In this document: in pieces, positions 1 through 5,617 of the stretch
Position numbering within the stretch: position 1 is the stretch's first letter
Layout: the number at the start of each line of letters is the position of its first letter
Notes under the pieces: model-generated
What the model saw: the letters and a program-made list of their open reading frames with translations, nothing else
Databases searched by the model: none
What the model was told of the DNA's origin: nothing
Translations under genes and position numbers: made by a program
From: UBA2279 sp034399355
GTDB taxonomy: Bacteria > Actinomycetota > Coriobacteriia > Anaerosomatales > Anaerosomataceae
Reading direction: 5' to 3'
NCBI GenBank assembly: GCA_034399355.1
Contig: JAXMMT010000025.1
Coordinates: 1 to 6,883, forward strand
DNA length: 6,883 bases

Positions 1-141
1 ACACGGAATCGGAGCGAGGATGTCCTTCTCGGAGGCGGAACTCGAGGCAATCGACGGGGCGCTCCACGGTCTGTGCTCGCATCGCGTGCCGGAGCAACAC
101 CGTGACCAGATACGAATCGACTACCTGGTCGATCGTCACAG
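1..141 (+). repeat. Terminal direct repeat, left copy (141 bp)
   Basis: This copy is identical to 6743-6883. It contains the ribosome-binding region and the first 40 codons of the DUF3024 gene. It is probably the overlap of a circular or tandem assembly and not a transposon-type terminal repeat, because it ends in mid-gene and at the exact ends of the window. Confidence 0.95.
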
Positions 142-364
142 TGTCATCCTCTTCGAGGATCGACCCCACTGGCCCAATCCGGCTCTACGGATTCGCGAAC
201 CATTCGCCAAGTTCCGCTACTACCGGTCACGTGGTGAGTGGAACTTGTACTGGCTGCGGTCGGACGGCAACTGGCATCGCTACGAACCCGCATCTCCCGC
301 ACGAAAGATCGATCCGTTGGTGCGCCACGTCGAGCGGGACACGTACGGGTGCTTCTTCGGCTAG
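20..364 (+). CDS. DUF3024 family protein (PF11225-like), function unknown
   Basis: The product is a 114-residue soluble protein with no signal peptide or membrane segment. I recognise it as DUF3024 from its length and its conserved blocks: HSVILFEDRPHWPNP (residues 40-54), a basic aromatic core AKFRYYRSRGEWNLYWLRSD (63-82) followed by a WHRYEP element (85-90), and the C-terminal DTYGCFFG (107-114). The family has no established biochemical role that I know of. The ATG at 20 follows GGAG at 11-14 with five bases between, in a normal Shine-Dalgarno arrangement. Its promoter lies across the window join (TATAAT at 6724-6729). The gene is flanked by an 11-bp inverted repeat (6732-6742 and 368-378). 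The 5' third of the gene is repeated at the right end of the window. Family assignment is confident; function is unknown. Confidence 0.85.
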   Translation: MSFSEAELEAIDGALHGLCSHRVPEQHRDQIRIDYLVDRHSVILFEDRPHWPNPALRIREPFAKFRYYRSRGEWNLYWLRSDGNWHRYEPASPARKIDPLVRHVERDTYGCFFG

Positions 365-367
365 GTG

Positions 368-378
368 GTTCCTAACCA
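368..378. repeat. 11-bp inverted repeat, arm downstream of DUF3024
   Basis: GTTCCTAACCA starts three bases after the DUF3024 stop codon. It is the exact reverse complement of TGGTTAGGAAC at 6732-6742, which ends 19 bases before the same gene's ATG when the circle is closed. The two arms therefore bracket one gene closely. See the findings for the cassette interpretation. Confidence 0.6.
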
Positions 379-511
379 GCGCATCGGACGGCGCGCCTCG
401 TGCGGTAGACTCGGGTGGGGAGCGTACGCCGGCGCACCACAGCTGAAGCGCAAGAACGTTGGGCGATAGGACGAACCACGGATACTCTCCATCAACATCT
501 TGTGTGTCACT

Positions 512-537
512 CGTACCCATATCGGCTACGTTTTTTT
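512..537 (+). terminator. Weak intrinsic-terminator candidate after DUF3024
   Basis: Bases 512-530 fold as a four-pair CGTA/TACG outer stem, one C-C mismatch, two C-G pairs and an ATATC loop. Seven consecutive T residues follow at 531-537. The T-run is good but the stem is short. It would end transcripts from DUF3024 or from the unproven promoter-like TAGACT at 406. Confidence 0.4.
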
Positions 538-613
538 CGGGACACAACGGGGGGGGCAGGCATGGACGCCGAAGGCGTGATGGTGGCTTCCTGGTCGCGG
601 CGTGTGCGCTCTT

Positions 614-665
614 CGCCTGTAGGCGTGACACCGGAGTCACAGGCGGGTAACCCCTACAAGAGGGG
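614..665 (+). promoter_or_regulatory. Structured leader candidate upstream of the small membrane-protein gene
   Basis: Two adjacent hairpins are visible. In the first, CGCCT (614-618) pairs with AGGCG (641-645) and GTGAC (625-629) with GTCAC (636-640), with GTAGGC bulged on the 5' side. In the second, CCCCT (651-655) pairs with AGGGG (661-665) and masks the G-run that is the closest long Shine-Dalgarno-like sequence to the ATG at 681. This could restrict translation. No known RNA family was recognised. Confidence 0.3.
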
Positions 666-680
666 GGCAGGGCTGCGTGG

Positions 681-884
681 ATGTACTGGCTACTCAACGT
701 TTTCGCGCTGATTCTGGGCGTGTCAGTAGCGTTGGCGGGTCTCGTGTTCGGCTTCGGATGGCTCGTAGGTGCGGCGCTCGGATTCGAGGGCGGTGTGCTC
801 ACCGGGCTGAAGTACGGTTTCGGCAGAAGTGTGGGGCTGTGGGCCGTTCACGATCGTTTGCAGGACAATCTGCCGAGAGGCTAG
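681..884 (+). CDS. Small Gly-rich membrane protein, hypothetical
   Basis: The product has 67 residues. Residues about 3-36 are almost entirely hydrophobic (MYWLLNVFALILG, then a Gly/Ala/Val/Leu stretch), enough for one long or two short membrane spans. A Gly-rich amphipathic part and a charged C-terminus (HDRLQDNLPRG) follow. I do not recognise the family. The ATG at 681 is preceded by GCAGGG (668-672 plus flank) at about eight bases and by an AGGGGGG run further up. An overlapping frame from a GTG at 677 gives only an Arg-rich product and was not chosen. The gene converges on the ATPase gene of the transporter operon, with 12 bases between the two stop codons. Hydrophobicity and the plausible ribosome site make it more likely real than not, but it may be spurious. 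Confidence 0.5.
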   Translation: MYWLLNVFALILGVSVALAGLVFGFGWLVGAALGFEGGVLTGLKYGFGRSVGLWAVHDRLQDNLPRG

Positions 885-900
885 GCAGGCGCGCTCCTAG
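881..900. terminator. Palindrome between two convergent genes, bidirectional terminator candidate
   Basis: CTAGG (881-885) pairs with CCTAG (896-900), and AG (887-888) with CT (894-895), around a GCGCG loop with C886 bulged. Both stop codons lie in the arms: TAG 882-884 for the plus-strand gene and TAG 899-897 for the minus-strand ATPase. There is no T-tract on either side, so termination is uncertain. Confidence 0.35.
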
Positions 901-1691
901 ATCGACGTGTGCGCCATGACCGCCACGTTGTGTTCCTCTACCGGCACGATGTGCCGGATGTCCCCGTGCTGGTGTATCGCGACGTCGACCCCGTAGGTCG
1001 TCTGGATGTTCTCGCGCGTGAAGACCTCGTTCGGGCTGCCTTGCGCGTAGACCTGGCCACCGTGCATCATCACCACGTAGTCCGAGTACTGTGAGGCGAG
1101 ATTCAGGTCGTGGATGGCCATCAAGGCGAGCAGTCCTTTGCCGACAACGATCTCGCGCAGGTGCCGCATGACGCCGAGCTGATGGCGGATGTCCAGGTTG
1201 CTGGTCGGCTCGTCGAGCAGCAACACGTTGGGTTCCTGTGACAGTGCCCGTGCGATCAGCACCTTCTGCCTCTCGCCACCGCTGAGTTGGTTGACGTCGC
1301 GCAGTGTGAACTCGCTGAGGTCGAGGCGCGCGATGTTCTCGGACACGATGCGCAGGTCGTCGTCGGACGGGCTCCACCCCACGTACGGCTTCCTGCCGAG
1401 GAGCACCATGTCGAAGACGGTAACCGGGAACGAACCGGTGAAGCTTTGGGGCACGTAGCCGATCGAACGGGCAATCTCGCGCGTCGTCATGTCGCTTATC
1501 CGGCGATCGTTGAGCAGGATCTCGCCCTCCGCGTGTATCAGGTTGTCGATACACCTGAGCAGCGTGGTCTTCCCCGATCCGTTCGGGCCGACGATGCTCA
1601 CGATCCCACCGCACGTGAGCGAGAGATCGACGCCGGACAGCGCCCGGTGTCCCCCCTTGTACTCGAATCCGACGTTTCTGAGTTCGAGCAT
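897..1691 (-). CDS. ABC transporter ATP-binding protein, FecE/BtuD type
   Basis: This 264-residue cytoplasmic ATPase drives a type II importer for metal chelates or cobamides. All functional motifs are intact: Walker A GPNGSGKTT (35-43, Lys41), Q-loop Gln82 in YVPQS, signature LSGGE (136-140), Walker B VLLLDEP (156-162, catalytic Glu161), D-loop SNLD (164-167) and H-loop His194 in MAIHDLN. The length and the GRKPYVGWSPSDDD segment after the Q-loop (99-112) fit the FecE/BtuD/FhuC group. The ATG at 1691 overlaps the cupin stop codon in TGATG, and a GTG one codon earlier is also possible. No clear Shine-Dalgarno precedes it, so translation probably depends on coupling to the cupin. The ATPase lies at the operon end, separated from its permease by two enzyme-like genes. 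Ligand specificity cannot be read from this subunit. Confidence 0.95.
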   Translation of the reverse strand: MLELRNVGFEYKGGHRALSGVDLSLTCGGIVSIVGPNGSGKTTLLRCIDNLIHAEGEILLNDRRISDMTTREIARSIGYVPQSFTGSFPVTVFDMVLLGRKPYVGWSPSDDDLRIVSENIARLDLSEFTLRDVNQLSGGERQKVLIARALSQEPNVLLLDEPTSNLDIRHQLGVMRHLREIVVGKGLLALMAIHDLNLASQYSDYVVMMHGGQVYAQGSPNEVFTRENIQTTYGVDVAIHQHGDIRHIVPVEEHNVAVMAHTSI

Positions 1692-2212
1692 CACGCAGGT
1701 TGCCGGCCCAGTGAGGCCGCGAACGTGCGGGCGTCATGATTCTCGGGCAGTTCCGAGAGCTGGAACGGCTCGCCGCTGTCGTGCTGATCTTCGAGCCGAC
1801 CACGAAGCCCATCGAGGTAGTCGAGGAACCCGTCGGCATCCATCGGGCCTTCGAACTTCATGATGAGCAGCGTCGCGGGCGCGTCGAACGGCACCTCATA
1901 GCCGGTCTCGATGTCCGGCGGCATGAAGTAGATCGAGCCTTCCCTCATGTGATGGCGCTGCCCCTCGCTGCACAGCACCCACTGTCCGCGCGGTGTGAAG
2001 ATGATGCTTTCGGTCGAGTGGGTGTGGGGCGTGCAGTACATACCGGGCGGCATGGTGATGTAGTGTGCCGAGCCCAGGTTGCCACTCATGATCGGGCCGA
2101 TCCGCCCCTCGAGGGTGTCGACGCCGGGCAGGCCGTCGATCGAGTCGACGATATCGACCTGGCTCATGTGGATCGTGTACTCGGCAAGAGCGCTGGTCAT
2201 GATTTGTGGCAT
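1691..2212 (-). CDS. Single-domain cupin protein, function unknown
   Basis: The product is a 173-residue soluble protein with one cupin barrel at about residues 45-122. Motif 1 reads GMYCTPHTHSTESIIFTPRG (57-76), giving His63 and His65 with Glu68 or a neighbour as likely metal ligands. Motif 2 reads EGSIYFMPPDIETGYEVP (91-108); the usual histidine after the Pro-containing turn is missing, replaced near Thr103/Gly104. Any metal site is thus incomplete compared with classical cupins, which often bind Fe, Mn, Ni or Zn. The ATG at 2212 is chosen because AAAGGA lies eight bases upstream (2221-2226); an earlier in-frame start at 2263 would overlap the hydrolase gene. The tail after 125 is acidic and probably helical. 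It sits 22 bases after the hydrolase and shares one base with the ATPase. A role as metal-binding, chelate-modifying or sensing protein is inference from context. Confidence 0.85.
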   Translation of the reverse strand: MPQIMTSALAEYTIHMSQVDIVDSIDGLPGVDTLEGRIGPIMSGNLGSAHYITMPPGMYCTPHTHSTESIIFTPRGQWVLCSEGQRHHMREGSIYFMPPDIETGYEVPFDAPATLLIMKFEGPMDADGFLDYLDGLRGRLEDQHDSGEPFQLSELPENHDARTFAASLGRQPA

Positions 2213-2234
2213 TGGTTCGGTCCTTTCGGAGATG

Positions 2235-3248
2235 TCAGGCGGGCAGTGAGCGGTTGGAGGCATCGGACACGCCGAATTTCCGGCCGAGGAAGTCGATCAT
2301 GGAGTCGAAGTATTCGTCGCGATACGGCCGCTCGAAGCTGGCAAGCGACATACGTTCGCGGACTCTGGTCTCGTAGTCGGGGGGCGTGTGCTGGAACGAG
2401 TGGTCCGCCTCGGGGATTATCGCCAGCTCGACGGGCACGTCCCTGCGCCGAAGCGCCTCGAGGATGCCGAGCGCATCCCGAGGCGGCACGTTGAGGTCGT
2501 TCTCGCCGTGTACCACGAGGGTGGGGCGGTCGATGTGGTAGAACTGACGCGCCGGGGCCCACTCCTCGGCGTACACGCGCGCATCGAGGTCGACGTTCCA
2601 CGACCAGTCTCCGTACGCAACAACGTACTCCTCGCGACCGTTCTCGATCGCACGAAACATGTCGTCGAGATGCAGGCCGAGCGCCAGACCCCATGGGTCG
2701 TGTTCCTCGGCCCACTTGAGGTGCTCGGGGCTCTGGAGTGCGAAGTCTCGGGCGCGGTGGTAGTTGAAGCTCATCATGTCGCGGTACTCGCTGAACAGGC
2801 CGCCGCTCAGGATGTAGAGCGCCGGAAGCCGTGAGCGTCTGGCCAGCAGCGAGGCGGTATAGACGCCCGCGCTCTGGCCGAAGACGGCGATCCGGTCGTG
2901 ATCGACTTCGGGCCGTGTGGCGACCGTTTCGAGCGCTGCCATAGCGTCGTCGACGTCGGTGAAGTAGTCGCCGGGCTCGCCCTCGCTCGCGCCGAACCCT
3001 CGGCGATCGTAGGAGAAGGTCGCATACCCTGCCGAGCACAGGCGACTCGAGATGTGTACGAAGAAGTTGCGTGCGGGCACCTCACGGCGACCATGGCGCG
3101 TCGGTAGCATGTTGCCGTCACGGTCCTGCTCCATCGAGCCGTGGATGAGCAGGACGCACGGTCTGGGTCCGGCCACGCCCTCGGGCACGCGCAGGACGCC
3201 TTCGAGCGTGAGCTCGCCGCTGACGAATGCGACGGTGTGTTCTCGCAT
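2235..3248 (-). CDS. Alpha/beta hydrolase (serine esterase/peptidase-like)
   Basis: This 337-residue hydrolase has no signal peptide and is probably cytoplasmic. The oxyanion-region motif LLIHGSME lies at 33-40. The nucleophile elbow is GQSAG (124-128, Ser126), the acid is probably Asp251 in VVHGENDLNVPP and the base His283 in ADHSFQ. The order and spacing match the alpha/beta-hydrolase fold (COG1073 or dienelactone-hydrolase-like). SYDRRGFGASEG (79-90) is the usual strand 4 signature. A helical lid probably occupies about 150-235. The ATG at 3248 has GGGGG eight bases upstream (3257-3261); a GTG at 3257 overlapping the permease stop is an alternative. The open frame continues upstream into the permease gene, but that part is out of frame with the permease and not protein-like. 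Inside a metal-chelate importer operon, hydrolysis of an ester or amide in the imported ligand is attractive, as with siderophore esterases, but unproven. Confidence 0.88.
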   Translation of the reverse strand: MREHTVAFVSGELTLEGVLRVPEGVAGPRPCVLLIHGSMEQDRDGNMLPTRHGRREVPARNFFVHISSRLCSAGYATFSYDRRGFGASEGEPGDYFTDVDDAMAALETVATRPEVDHDRIAVFGQSAGVYTASLLARRSRLPALYILSGGLFSEYRDMMSFNYHRARDFALQSPEHLKWAEEHDPWGLALGLHLDDMFRAIENGREEYVVAYGDWSWNVDLDARVYAEEWAPARQFYHIDRPTLVVHGENDLNVPPRDALGILEALRRRDVPVELAIIPEADHSFQHTPPDYETRVRERMSLASFERPYRDEYFDSMIDFLGRKFGVSDASNRSLPA

Positions 3249-3253
3249 GCGAA

Positions 3254-4339
3254 TCACCCCCAGTAGTCCTGGCGACGGGTCAGTAGCAGGTACAAGAAGA
3301 GCGGGACGCCCACGAGCGAGGTGACAATGCCGATCGGCAGGATGATTGGTGAGATGATGGTGCGCCCGACGACGTCGGAAGCCACCATTACGATCGCTCC
3401 CACGATGCACGAGGCCGGCAGCAAGAACCGGTGATCGCCGCCGATGAGGTAGCGGGCGATGTGCGGGGACACCAGACACACGAACCCGATGATGCCGGTG
3501 AACGAGATGATCGTGGCGGTGATCAGCGCCGAGAGCAGCAGACTCACGATCCGCACCCGCGTCGCGTCGACACCGAGCGAGCGAGCCGCGTCGTCTCCGC
3601 CGAGTGCCATGGCGTTGATATCCCACGAGTACTTGACCAGGATCGGCACGCACACGACCATCACTGCAGCGACGATGGCGATCTCCGGCCACTTGACGCC
3701 CGTGAGCGTTCCGAACGTCCAGTGGATCATCGCCATGAGGTCTTCTTCGGAGGCGAAGAAGTGGATGATCGACGTGAGTGCGCTGAACAGATAGGAAAGC
3801 GCGATTCCGGCGAGTATGAGCGTTTCAGGAGACGTGCCTCTCAAGCTCGCCAATCCGAACACGAGCAGGGCACACACCATCGCGAACAGGAATGCGTTGC
3901 CGATGATGGCGAACGTCCCGGCGCCGACGAAGCGCAAGCCGAACATGATCGCGACGGAGGCTCCGAACGCTGCGGCCGACGAGATGCCTACGGTGAATGG
4001 GCTGACGAGCGGGTTCTTCGTGATGCCTTGCATCTGGGCGCCCGAAACGGCAAGTCCGGCGCCTCCGATGATCGCCATGACGATGCGGGGTAGCCGCAGC
4101 TCCCAGACGACTGACTCGTCGAACGCCGGCGCGCCGATCGATGGCACCAGCCGCGTCGCAAGTGCATGGATCACGCCGCCGGCAGAGAGCTCGGCGGAAC
4201 CTATGCACAGTGCGACGACGGCCAGTGCCATCAACACGACGATTCCCGCCGAGACGATCAGCAGCCGCCGTGCGATCGACCGGGAGTACTGGTCCCGGAC
4301 GCTCTGCTCGGTCGAGGTCGCCGTCATCCCGGCAAGCAT
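3254..4339 (-). CDS. ABC transporter permease, FecCD/BtuC family
   Basis: This 361-residue polytopic membrane protein should form a homodimer, since only one permease gene is present. An N-terminal cytoplasmic stretch (1-25) precedes the first span at about 26-48. Family motifs follow in order: LRLPR (81-85), AGLAVSGAQMQGITKNPLVSP (94-114), PETLILAGIALSYLFSAL (171-188), the ATPase-contacting loop MALGGDDAARSLGVD (244-258), GIIGFVCLVSPHIAR (282-296) and the C-terminal ILPIGIVTSLVGVPLFLYLLL (333-353). The size fits the usual roughly 330-360 residues with about ten spans. The ATG at 4339 directly abuts the binding-protein stop codon at 4340; a second ATG at 4327 is possible, and neither has a strong ribosome site, which implies coupling. 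Family members carry ferric siderophores, haem, cobamides or other chelates; the sequence does not decide which. Confidence 0.95.
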   Translation of the reverse strand: MLAGMTATSTEQSVRDQYSRSIARRLLIVSAGIVVLMALAVVALCIGSAELSAGGVIHALATRLVPSIGAPAFDESVVWELRLPRIVMAIIGGAGLAVSGAQMQGITKNPLVSPFTVGISSAAAFGASVAIMFGLRFVGAGTFAIIGNAFLFAMVCALLVFGLASLRGTSPETLILAGIALSYLFSALTSIIHFFASEEDLMAMIHWTFGTLTGVKWPEIAIVAAVMVVCVPILVKYSWDINAMALGGDDAARSLGVDATRVRIVSLLLSALITATIISFTGIIGFVCLVSPHIARYLIGGDHRFLLPASCIVGAIVMVASDVVGRTIISPIILPIGIVTSLVGVPLFLYLLLTRRQDYWG

Positions 4340-5443
4340 CTACTGATTGATGGCCGGGTAGGTGTAGACGCCCTGCCACTCAAGGCCGAGGTAGTCCTCG
4401 TAGTATTGCTTGAGCACCGATTCGGGATCGAGGTCCTCGAACAGCTCCGGGTAGAGGATCTTGGCGATGAACATCGGGCCGAACTTCTTGCGTGCGCCTC
4501 CGCTGACGTCGAACGACATGGTGTAGACCTGGTTCTGGGTCACAGCGGTGCTGGCGGCGAGCTCCGGCCGCGCCATGATCGCACCGTGGACGGCCTTGAA
4601 GTCGGTGTCGTCGGCCAGGAAGTAGCCGCCGCTCTGACCTTTGATGATGAAGTCCGGATTGCGCTGGGCGATGTCTTCGGGGTCGGCTTCGAACCACTCC
4701 GCGGTGATCTCGGGATACAGGTCGACGCCGCCGCCCGTGACGATCATGCCCGGGATGCCACAGCCGTAGCCCGCGCCTCCGTAGGTGCCGTAGTCGTCGG
4801 CGCCTTCGAAGTAGACGGTCTTGCGGTCGGCATCCGCGATCTCGCCGACACGCTCGGCGATCATATCCAGTGACTCCTTGAAGAACGCGATGTAGTCTGC
4901 GGTCTCTTCTTCGAGGCCGAGCATGGCACCTAGCGTCGTGACCTCGCGGAAGTACACGTCGGTGCGGTAGAAGTCCAACCCCACGACCGCGATGTCGAAG
5001 GGCTCCAGCTCGCCAGCTATCTCCTCAGGCAACGGAGGGTACGAGGAAAGGCAGATGACGACGTCGGGGTCGAGCTCTGCGATGGCCTCGTAGTTCGGTT
5101 CTTCACACGAGCCGACGACCGGCGTGTCGGCCAGTTCGGGGTAGTACCCCTCGTCGATCTTGGCTTTGGTGGCTTCATCGATGCCGACGATGCGGTCGAC
5201 AGCGCCCAGTGCCTTGAGCTCTTCGGTCGGGTTGTTCCACAACACGACGATACTCTCGACCGGGTAGGGGACCTCGACGTAGCGATCCGCCGAGTCCTGA
5301 ACGGTGATGGTGTCTGCTGCCACGGCCTCCTCGGTGTCCGTGTTCTCGGTGCTCGCCGAGCTGCACCCTGTGATTGCGAGCGAGGACAGCAGCAACACTG
5401 ATGCGATGCAGACGAGCAACGCTCTCTTGAGACGTTTCGACAT
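4340..5443 (-). CDS. ABC transporter substrate-binding lipoprotein, FecB/BtuF type (Peripla_BP_2)
   Basis: This 367-residue protein captures ligand outside the membrane. It starts with a lipoprotein signal: MSKRLKRALL, a hydrophobic core at 9-25, and lipobox ITGC with Cys27 as the lipidation site. An acidic linker (residues 28-45) follows. The periplasmic-binding-protein fold runs from about 62 to 345, with PNYEAIAELDPDVVI (116-130) and the inter-lobe region after 160. Other family-like features are a Gly-rich loop YGTYGGAGYGCGIPG (218-232) and the C-terminal FIAKILYPELFEDLDPESV (325-343). The ATG at 5443 is chosen because it starts the signal peptide and follows a G-run ribosome site (5446-5452). 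An earlier start at 5518 would add 25 basic residues ahead of the signal and is unlikely. It is first in the operon. Members carry Fe-siderophores, haem, corrinoids or other metal complexes. Confidence 0.95.
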   Translation of the reverse strand: MSKRLKRALLVCIASVLLLSSLAITGCSSASTENTDTEEAVAADTITVQDSADRYVEVPYPVESIVVLWNNPTEELKALGAVDRIVGIDEATKAKIDEGYYPELADTPVVGSCEEPNYEAIAELDPDVVICLSSYPPLPEEIAGELEPFDIAVVGLDFYRTDVYFREVTTLGAMLGLEEETADYIAFFKESLDMIAERVGEIADADRKTVYFEGADDYGTYGGAGYGCGIPGMIVTGGGVDLYPEITAEWFEADPEDIAQRNPDFIIKGQSGGYFLADDTDFKAVHGAIMARPELAASTAVTQNQVYTMSFDVSGGARKKFGPMFIAKILYPELFEDLDPESVLKQYYEDYLGLEWQGVYTYPAINQ

Positions 5444-5550
5444 GACCCCCCCTTGTTTACGGGACACGTAGGCGTGTCCGATTTCCCCTGCACGACGTGT
5501 CCGGTGACGTGCCGACACGGGATCGGACAGTCATCACGGGTAGCACGAAT
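5444..5550 (-). promoter_or_regulatory. Structured 5' leader of the transporter operon
   Basis: If transcription starts near 5550, the leader is about 107 bases. GGACACG (5462-5468) and CGTGTCC (5473-5479) make a perfect seven-pair hairpin with a four-base loop, just upstream of the G-run ribosome site. TGTCCGAT (5475-5482) is also fully complementary to ATCGGACA (5522-5529), 39 bases away, and that pairing would break the first hairpin. GTGTC/GACAC (5497-5501 with 5514-5518) can form inside the larger loop. Two mutually exclusive folds are therefore possible. It does not match the cobalamin, FMN, TPP or other riboswitch consensus sequences I know. Confidence 0.4.
5462..5479 (-). repeat. Perfect 7-bp leader hairpin
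   Basis: GGACACG, loop TAGG, CGTGTCC as read on the plus strand. In the minus-strand transcript it is a GC-rich stem with a CCTA loop, ending nine bases before the G-run ribosome site of the binding-protein gene. It has no T-tract, so it is more likely a leader structure than a terminator. Confidence 0.5.
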
Positions 5551-5576
5551 ATTGAAATGATATAATAATGTGCTAC
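5540..5576. promoter_or_regulatory. Candidate operator: GTAGCAC-N23-GTGCTAC inverted repeat
   Basis: GTAGCAC at 5540-5546 and GTGCTAC at 5570-5576 are perfect inverted copies around an AT-rich 23-base centre. For the minus-strand promoter one arm falls in the spacer and the other just after the -10 box; for the plus-strand promoter one arm lies upstream of the -35 and the other reaches the -10. A bound regulator would affect both directions. The arms resemble half of a CIRCE element (TTAGCACTC), but the spacing is wrong, and I do not see a clear Fur or DtxR box. Confidence 0.5.
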
Positions 5577-5579
5577 GAT
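5552..5579 (+). promoter_or_regulatory. Candidate promoter for the 83-residue gene
   Basis: TTGAAA (5552-5557), 16 bases, then TACGAT (5574-5579). The predicted start near 5586 gives a leader of about 32 bases ahead of the ATG at 5618. A better-looking TATAAT at 5561-5566 has no matching -35. The boxes overlap the opposing operon promoter. Confidence 0.45.
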
Positions 5580-5585
5580 TGTCAA
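5557..5585 (-). promoter_or_regulatory. Sigma70-type promoter of the transporter operon
   Basis: On the minus strand: consensus TTGACA (5585-5580), a 17-base spacer, and TATCAT (5562-5557). Transcription should start near 5550. This is the best promoter match in the window and points straight into the binding-protein gene. Confidence 0.7.
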
Positions 5586-5617
5586 AAACGTAACACCATC
5601 AAGGGAGGCCAAGCCCC

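Larger units (their letters stand above)
365..680. other. 316-base intergenic region with hairpins and G-runs
   Basis: I see no convincing gene here. Short open frames exist on both strands, but their products are rich in Arg, Ser and Pro and look like shadows. Visible items, left to right: the right arm of an 11-bp inverted repeat (368-378); a -10-like TAGACT at 406-411 without a good -35; an imperfect hairpin plus T7 at 512-537; an eight-base G-run at 549-556; and a folded segment at 614-665 just ahead of the small membrane-protein gene. The motif GGGGGGCAGG occurs twice, at 551-560 and 662-671. I do not recognise a known riboswitch, tRNA or other RNA family. Confidence 0.6.

Noticed and set aside
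365..470. Integron attC site after DUF3024
   Set aside because: TCCTAAC (370-376) and GTTGGGC (458-464) fit the core patterns loosely, but they are not well complementary, the inner arms pair poorly with unequal spacers, and there is no AAC-type core in the 6610-6734 region for a preceding site.
406..537. Small RNA from the TAGACT box at 406 to the T7 at 531
   Set aside because: No adequate -35, a weak terminator stem and no resemblance to known sRNAs such as 6S, SRP or RNase P RNA.
415..711. Open frames of 98 and 63 residues in the intergenic region
   Set aside because: Products are Arg/Ser/Gly-rich and resemble no family. A start at 562 lies only one base after the GGGGGGCAGG motif, and the frames overlap structured RNA-like sequence. 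I cannot support a gene.
227..802. 191-residue minus-strand open frame
   Set aside because: It lies antisense to DUF3024 and the intergenic region; the product is rich in Pro, Ser, Thr and Arg with no domain, typical of a shadow in GC-rich DNA.
1736..2494. 252-residue plus-strand frame opposite the cupin and hydrolase
   Set aside because: It is antisense to two genes with clear domain motifs and has no recognisable domain of its own.
3249..3692. N-terminal extension of the hydrolase to 3692
   Set aside because: The extended frame runs antiparallel in composition to real protein: it is Arg/His-rich and lies out of frame within the well-supported permease gene. The ATG at 3248 with GGGGG upstream is preferred.
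3431..4093. 220-residue plus-strand frame opposite the permease
   Set aside because: The Asp/Glu/Arg/His-rich product is the usual reverse-strand reading of membrane-protein codons.
5444..5550. Cobalamin riboswitch in the operon leader
   Set aside because: The leader is too short and lacks the conserved cobalamin-riboswitch core elements, so the ligand cannot be assigned this way.
5444..5600. Iteron-type plasmid origin in the AT-rich intergenic stretch
   Set aside because: There are no direct repeats of iteron type, no DnaA-box cluster and no replication gene; the AT-rich core is explained by two promoters.
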